A DNA stretch of 64,000 nt from the NCBI GenBank assembly GCA_021793235.1, contig JAJYTD010000012.1, positions 1 to 64,000 on the forward strand, written 5' to 3'. This DNA is from Actinomycetes bacterium. GTDB lineage: Bacteria > Actinomycetota > Actinomycetes > Streptosporangiales > Streptosporangiaceae. Position 1 is the first letter of the stretch; each line of letters begins with the position of its first letter. Under the pieces are notes generated by a model. The model did not search any database, had not been told where the DNA came from, and saw nothing but the letters and a program-made list of their open reading frames with translations. This document shows positions 59,397-64,000 of this stretch, in pieces. Made by a program: the position numbers and the translations under genes.

Positions 59397-61829
59397 GTGA
59401 GCGAGCAGCCGAACCCCCGGGCAAGGCCCTCTCCGGCTGGAATGCCGCGTCGCCGCGCCTCCGTCGCTGCGCGCCGCCCCACGCCGCTGCCCCCCGGCGG
59501 CCGGGCACGGCGCCGCGACGAGCGCGGCGGCGCTCCAGGCGCGTCCCCGGGGCCGCCGGATCCGCTGCGCGACCACCAGGCGCTCGCCCCCTACGGACTG
59601 GTTCCACTGCCCGACCTGCCGATGCCGGCCGAACGGCTGCAGGAATCGGTACTGCGCGACGGGATCACCCAGCGCCACCTCCTGGCCGGACACGACCGCC
59701 GCATCCCCGGTACACACACCGGCTGGATCGATGTCGCCGTCCGCACCCTCACCCCCACCTTCATCGGCGCCACCCGAGACGAAGGCGGAGCCGCCCGGTC
59801 ACTGACCATCGACGGCCTTCCCGCCCTGCCCGGCGCCACACTGCGCGGCCTGGCCCGCAACGTCCTCCGCGTACTCACCGGGGGCGAGACCGGGCCGGTC
59901 AACACCCCCCAGTTGTTCTTCCGTGCGCCCGCCGCCTCCCACAGCGACAAGCGCGCCCGCCATGTGATGCGCACGATGAACGGCCGGTACCGCAAGCGAA
60001 ACGGCATATCCTCCAGTCCGCCCGGCGCTCCCGTGAAGGCGGGCTTCCTGAACTACCACGCAGACAGCGCGACCTGGGGCATCCACCCGCTTACGGTGGA
60101 CCGTCCCCTGCAGATCAAACTCACCGATCTGCGAGAGGACCTCGGACGCTCCAGCGCACTGCCCCCGTTCGAACTCCCGCGGCAGGGATCCGGGGACGGT
60201 GGCTACATCCCGGCCGAGTTCCACCGGGACTTCCAGTACCTCGACGTGGTGGCGCTGTGCCCCGAAGTCACCGGGCGCACGGTCGGCGAGGCCCGGTTCT
60301 GGGCGATGGCGGTCGTCCCGGCCGGAGAGGACGTGACCTCTGACCACGCCACGGCCTTCCACCGCAGGCTGCGCGAGCACTGGACCCGAAAGCTCGTGCG
60401 TGCCCAGCAGGCGGTGCGGAAGGCGTCCGGCGAGCGGGCCCGCGCCTCCGCCCGGGGCAGGCACAACGACATCGACCGTGCGCTGCGCCGCGTCGATGAG
60501 GCCACGATGCGCCGAGTCGACTGCGTCCTTGTGCTCACCGGTATCGCGGGAGAACGCCAGAACGCCTACCTCTTCCCCACAGACATCGACCCCTCCGTCC
60601 GGCTTCCCGTGCCCGACCACCTCGTCCGCCTGGTGGAGTCCGCCGACCAGCTCACCCGGTTCCAGGAGCGCAACTTCCCCGACGACCTGTCCGTCGGGCA
60701 CCGGCCCAGCGCAGGACGACACCTGAACGGCGGACTGCCCCGTAACGCCTGGGAACCCGTCTGGTACCAGGAGACCGACGGCCGCGTGGCGTCCTTTGGG
60801 CGGTCCGGCGGCTACCGGGTCGCGGTCGGTGAGTTCGACCCGATCCGCCGTGCGCTGCCCGCACCGGTCCTCAGCCCCCCGCGCAACAGCGGCACTCGCG
60901 CAGGCCGCGCCCCCGATATCCCGCGCGCACTCTTCGGCGACATCGACCTGCTCCCGGAACGCGACGCGAGCGGCCCGGCGGCGCGCGGCCGGATCTCGGT
61001 CGGCTCGGCGGTCGCTGCCGACGACGACCCGTGGTTCCCGCACACGCTGCGCGTGGAACTGCTGTCTCCGCAACGCACCTGTTTCGCCAACTACCTGCTG
61101 CAGCCCATGACGGACCGTACCTGGGGCAACGCCCCCGATCTGGTGACCTGGGCGCACGAGGGGGACGTGCGACTCGGCGGATACAAGATGTACCTGCACC
61201 GGCACGATCCATTGCCCGACGAGAGCCGCCGCTACGCCGAGATGCGCGCCGACCGGGTGCCCGATGGCGAGACCAAGCGCGATATCGTCCCGCTCCGCGC
61301 CGGCCTCACCTTCCACGGCCGCCTCACCTTCACCAACCTCACCGACGCCGAGCTCGGTGCCCTACTGCGGACTCTCCTGCTGGACAACCCGGTGGACGGG
61401 GGAGACCCGGACAACCCGCTCTACGCGCACAAGGTGGGAATGGGCAAGGCTCTCGGTTTCGGCAGCGTGCACATCACACCCGCCCTGCACCTGATCGACC
61501 CCGTGGAGCGGGCCGCCTCCCTCGACCCCGGAGCGGGCGTGCAGCGGGTCGAAGACGAGGGCGTGCAAAAGCTGCTGGCCGCATTCGACGACGCGCTGCT
61601 CACCTGGGAGCGCGAGCAGAGCGTGCGCCACGGCCGGCCGATGCCCGACGACTGGTGCGACGTCCCTCGGGTACGGGACCTGCTGCTGGCCGCCCAATGG
61701 CGGCAGCGGCTGCCCGAAAGCTGGACACGTGTCATGAATGTGGAGGAGTTCTCCGTCTACCCGGTGCTGCCCGGACTGCAGGACCGGTTCGCTGCCCATT
61801 CTCGGATCACCGACACCGGGCCGGGATGA
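59397..61829 (+). CDS. Large RAMP-superfamily protein with basic N-tail (TIGR03986-like)
   Basis: 810 residues. The first 55 are Arg/Pro-rich and disordered. LPALPGATLRGLARNVLRVL (141-160) is a RAMP GSSLRGxxR motif. LFGDIDLLPERDASGPAARG leads into GRISVGSA, as in CRISPR RAMPs whose mid part reads LFG...GRVxFxDA. KVGMGKALGFGSVHIT (about 679-694) is the Gly-rich loop. The layout fits the TIGR03986 type, probably two fused RAMP domains acting as a crRNA-binding backbone part. AGGAGGG precedes GTG 59397. It is the last gene of the operon. Confidence 0.7.
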   Translation: MSEQPNPRARPSPAGMPRRRASVAARRPTPLPPGGRARRRDERGGAPGASPGPPDPLRDHQALAPYGLVPLPDLPMPAERLQESVLRDGITQRHLLAGHDRRIPGTHTGWIDVAVRTLTPTFIGATRDEGGAARSLTIDGLPALPGATLRGLARNVLRVLTGGETGPVNTPQLFFRAPAASHSDKRARHVMRTMNGRYRKRNGISSSPPGAPVKAGFLNYHADSATWGIHPLTVDRPLQIKLTDLREDLGRSSALPPFELPRQGSGDGGYIPAEFHRDFQYLDVVALCPEVTGRTVGEARFWAMAVVPAGEDVTSDHATAFHRRLREHWTRKLVRAQQAVRKASGERARASARGRHNDIDRALRRVDEATMRRVDCVLVLTGIAGERQNAYLFPTDIDPSVRLPVPDHLVRLVESADQLTRFQERNFPDDLSVGHRPSAGRHLNGGLPRNAWEPVWYQETDGRVASFGRSGGYRVAVGEFDPIRRALPAPVLSPPRNSGTRAGRAPDIPRALFGDIDLLPERDASGPAARGRISVGSAVAADDDPWFPHTLRVELLSPQRTCFANYLLQPMTDRTWGNAPDLVTWAHEGDVRLGGYKMYLHRHDPLPDESRRYAEMRADRVPDGETKRDIVPLRAGLTFHGRLTFTNLTDAELGALLRTLLLDNPVDGGDPDNPLYAHKVGMGKALGFGSVHITPALHLIDPVERAASLDPGAGVQRVEDEGVQKLLAAFDDALLTWEREQSVRHGRPMPDDWCDVPRVRDLLLAAQWRQRLPESWTRVMNVEEFSVYPVLPGLQDRFAAHSRITDTGPG

Positions 61830-61838
61830 TGGGCAGTT

Positions 61839-61871
61839 CTCCGGCGGCACCCTGCCCCCGTGCCGCCGGAG
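61839..61871 (+). terminator. Terminator hairpin of the cas operon
   Basis: CTCCGGCGGCA (61839-61849) pairs perfectly with TGCCGCCGGAG (61861-61871). It lies nine bases after the stop. No T-run. The remainder to 62,023 holds no supported gene. Confidence 0.6.
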
Positions 61872-62023
61872 TCCTCGGTGCCCGCCCGCAGAGGGCATAG
61901 CAGCACTGCCGACCGCTACCTCCCCCTACCAGCAGAGCCGGACGACCGCAGCCCGCCGAGGGCATGGGACACCACGGGAACTCGCTGGTCGCCGTGGTCG
62001 GCCCGGTTGCAGATCGGCGCCGG

Positions 62024-62806
62024 TCACATCACCCCGGGGGCGATGAGCCCGTCCGGCAGTTCGGCCGCGGCCGAACGGTCCAGCAGGAAGAGCGTCCGGG
62101 ACCGGCCGCGGGCCCCGGCGGCGGGAACCTGGACCGGGCCGGCACCGCTCAAAGCCAGCCGCACGGCGCTGGCCTTGCTCTCCCCGGACGCCAGCACCCA
62201 CACCTCGCGGGCCGCCCGGATAGCGGGCAGGGTCAGTGAGATGCGGGTCGGCGGCGGCTTCGGTGAGCCGTGCACCGCGACGACCGTTCGCTCGTTCTCA
62301 TACAGCGCGGGCTGCTCGGGAAACAGCGAAGCGACGTGGGTGTCGGGGCCGATCCCCAGCAGGCACACGTCGAATGAGGGCACCTCGGCGTGGTCTTCGG
62401 GGCGGGCGGCGTCGGCCAGCGCGGCGGCGTAGCGTTCGGCGCCGCGCTCGGGGGCATCGCCGTCGGGCCCGTCCGAGGCGGGCATCGGGTGGACGCGTTC
62501 CGGGGCGACGCCGACCCGGTCGAGCAGCGCTTCGCGGGCCTGGGTCTCGTTGCGGTCGGGGTCGCCGGTGGGGAGGAAGCGCTCGTCGCCCCACCAGACG
62601 TCCAGGAGCGGCCAGTTGATGGCGTCGCGTGCGGGAGCCCGCGCCAGCTCCGCCAGTACCGCAATGCCGATGCTCCCGCCGGTGAGCACGATCGAAGCCG
62701 AACCCCGGGCGGTCTGGGCGTCGATCAGGCGCGTGACGATACGCGCCGCCGCGGCCTTGGCCAGTAGGCCGGAGCCAGGGTGCACGATGACGCCGGGCGT
62801 GCTCAC
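62024..62806 (-). CDS. pgl: 6-phosphogluconolactonase
   Basis: 260 residues of the DevB type. ASIVLTGGSIGIAVLAEL, DVWWGDERFLPTGDPDRNET (the WWxDER motif) and VCLLGIGPDTHVASLFP match the family. It hydrolyses the lactone from Zwf. The GTG at 62806 overlaps the opcA stop (GTGA), so translation is coupled in the zwf-opcA-pgl order. Confidence 0.94.
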   Translation of the reverse strand: MSTPGVIVHPGSGLLAKAAAARIVTRLIDAQTARGSASIVLTGGSIGIAVLAELARAPARDAINWPLLDVWWGDERFLPTGDPDRNETQAREALLDRVGVAPERVHPMPASDGPDGDAPERGAERYAAALADAARPEDHAEVPSFDVCLLGIGPDTHVASLFPEQPALYENERTVVAVHGSPKPPPTRISLTLPAIRAAREVWVLASGESKASAVRLALSGAGPVQVPAAGARGRSRTLFLLDRSAAAELPDGLIAPGVM

Positions 62807-63729
62807 GCGGGTGCCTCCGATGTATTCAGCAGTGTGCTCAAGTGCTTGGCGGTTCTCTCATAGATCTCGTCGGCGTCGAGGCGGCGCAGCTCCTCGGAGA
62901 GAGCCTCAGCAGGGCGGGACTGCGACAGCGCCACAGTCTGGTCGGGCTGGCCCGGCCGGGAGAGCGTGGCGACGCGGCCGTCGATCCGCTCGAGTGTGAT
63001 GTCGCCGCCCTCGGTGACGAGCTTGACGCCGGTGATGCCGGGACCGTGGGAGGTCGTGCGCTCCACCTCCACCTCCAGTTGGTCCGACAGCCAGGACGCG
63101 AGCAGGTCACCGCTGGGGTAGTACGGTTCTGCGGTGACCTCGGCCCCGGTCACCCAGCCGCACGGCTGGTCCATGGTGCTGGCCAGCAGAGACCGCCATG
63201 GGGTGATCCGGGTCCAGGTGAGGTCGGTATCGCCCGGCTGGTAGCGCCGGATTCGGGCGAGCAGGTCCTCCAACGGGTCTGCGGCGCGTAGTGCGTCGGT
63301 GATGCGGCGGTGCGCCAGCCGGCCGACCGGGTCGGCCGCGGGGTTGATCGGACCGCGCCCGGGCCACCAGGCGACAACGGGCGCATCCGGCACCAGAAGC
63401 GGGGTGATGACGGAGTCGGGATGCTCGCCGAGCGGCCCGTACAGGCGCAGCAGCAGCGCTTCGCCCGGGCTGGTGGTGCCGGGGCTGCGGAGTTCGGCGT
63501 CGATCGTGGGCTCGGCCTTCGGATCGCGCCGGATCAGCGCCAGCACGCGCGAGGGGTGCTCGCGCCCGGCTTCGGTGGCGGCCCGGACCGCGTCGTAGTG
63601 GTCGGCCTCGTCGGTGACGATGACCAGGGTCAGCACCATGTTCAGCGCGCCGCCGCCAACGTTGTGGCGTTCGGCGGCCAGCGCATCGATGATCTCGGAT
63701 GTGGTGGTGCGCGGAAGATACAGCGTCAT
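62803..63729 (-). CDS. opcA: Glucose-6-phosphate dehydrogenase assembly protein OpcA
   Basis: 308 residues, beginning MTLYLPRTTTSEIIDALAAE, typical of actinobacterial OpcA, which is needed for active Zwf. VVAWWPGRGPINPAADPVGRLAHRRITDA and TWTRITPWRSLLASTMDQP are other landmarks. GGGAGGG lies six bases before ATG 63729; a longer upstream frame exists but its sequence is poor. A 160-base gap separates it from zwf. Confidence 0.93.
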   Translation of the reverse strand: MTLYLPRTTTSEIIDALAAERHNVGGGALNMVLTLVIVTDEADHYDAVRAATEAGREHPSRVLALIRRDPKAEPTIDAELRSPGTTSPGEALLLRLYGPLGEHPDSVITPLLVPDAPVVAWWPGRGPINPAADPVGRLAHRRITDALRAADPLEDLLARIRRYQPGDTDLTWTRITPWRSLLASTMDQPCGWVTGAEVTAEPYYPSGDLLASWLSDQLEVEVERTTSHGPGITGVKLVTEGGDITLERIDGRVATLSRPGQPDQTVALSQSRPAEALSEELRRLDADEIYERTAKHLSTLLNTSEAPA

Positions 63730-63889
63730 CGGTCCCTCCCGACGCGGGCGACGGCCGGACGGTTGTCCACAGGTTCGGTCGGCCAGGTGGCGATCGGCCC
63801 TTGGCACGTGTGCCGGCGGGTGCGCGGTCGCGATGCGGGGGTGCGGGTGGCCCCCCAGAGTGGGCGGGGTATGCGCCCGGGCGCGCGTG

Positions 63890-64000
63890 TCATGGCCGCC
63901 TCCACTGCCGTCCGTCGCGGGCCAGCAGGTCGTGGCCCGACCGCGGTCCCCACGTGCCCGCCTTGTACTGCTCGGGGCGTCCCTCCTTGGCCCAGAATTC
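63890..64000 (-). CDS. zwf: Glucose-6-phosphate dehydrogenase, C-terminal end (partial)
   Basis: Only the last 36 codons and the stop are in the window. The sequence reads [19 protein letters not shown], the near-invariant C-terminus of G6PDH, ending WRRP. Most of the gene lies beyond 64,000. It heads the pentose-phosphate operon with opcA and pgl. Confidence 0.85.
   Translation of the reverse strand, partial: EFWAKEGRPEQYKAGTWGPRSGHDLLARDGRQWRRP

Overview
The window is high-GC DNA with strong GTG/TTG start use. It carries marker genes of filamentous or spore-forming Actinobacteria: whiA, rbpA, opcA, steA/steB and the uvrC-rapZ-yvcK-whiA-gap-pgk-tpi-secG-rbpA block. The combination fits Streptosporangiales, most likely a Nocardiopsaceae-type genome (Thermobifida, Nocardiopsis, Streptomonospora). 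The genus is inference; no rRNA or tRNA gene was recognised here.

Region 1 (about 1-8,600) is housekeeping and conserved hypothetical: an RG-rich TPR protein, a Nudix hydrolase, an MBL-fold hydrolase, an SSB-like protein, a NagD-type HAD phosphatase, DUF1015, an SCP2-fold protein and a UbiK-like coiled-coil protein with a histone-like tail. Two copies of a hairpin sequence resembling IS200/IS605 ends lie here in opposite orientations. Region 2 (8,970-19,237) runs tlyA, nadK, recN, steA, steB, an MraY-like protein, a MurJ-like flippase and a glycosyltransferase: RNA modification, NAD(P) supply, DNA repair and cell-envelope/division functions. Region 3 (19,238-36,924) holds terC behind a probable Mn2+ riboswitch, uvrA behind a LexA-type box, an RDD protein, a Rieske lipoprotein, mscS, uvrC-rapZ-yvcK-(DUF488)-whiA, then gap (with a DasR-like site upstream), pgk, tpiA, secG and rbpA.

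Region 4 (36,945-61,871) is accessory. It separates rbpA from pgl-opcA-zwf, which are close neighbours in many actinomycetes. It starts with an IclR regulator divergent from a histidine-degradation operon (hutH, hutU, an M20/AllC-like amidohydrolase, hutF, hutI). Two small putative metal-binding proteins and an unrecognised Cys-rich protein follow, and then a type III CRISPR-Cas locus. That locus has cas6, a degenerate 58-62-bp-period repeat array, and a six-overlap operon encoding a two-CARF PD-(D/E)xK protein (Can1-like layout), an HD-less Cas10 with AGDD in place of GGDD, a small RAMP, a Csx10-like RAMP with a long helical tail, a double Cas7, a Csx19-like protein and an 810-residue RAMP. 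No cas1/cas2 and no separate Cas11 are visible. It looks like a variant III-D-type effector, with cyclic-oligoadenylate signalling inferred from the AGDD Cas10 and the CARF protein. Region 5 (62,024-64,000) returns to the pentose-phosphate operon: pgl, opcA and the 3' end of zwf.
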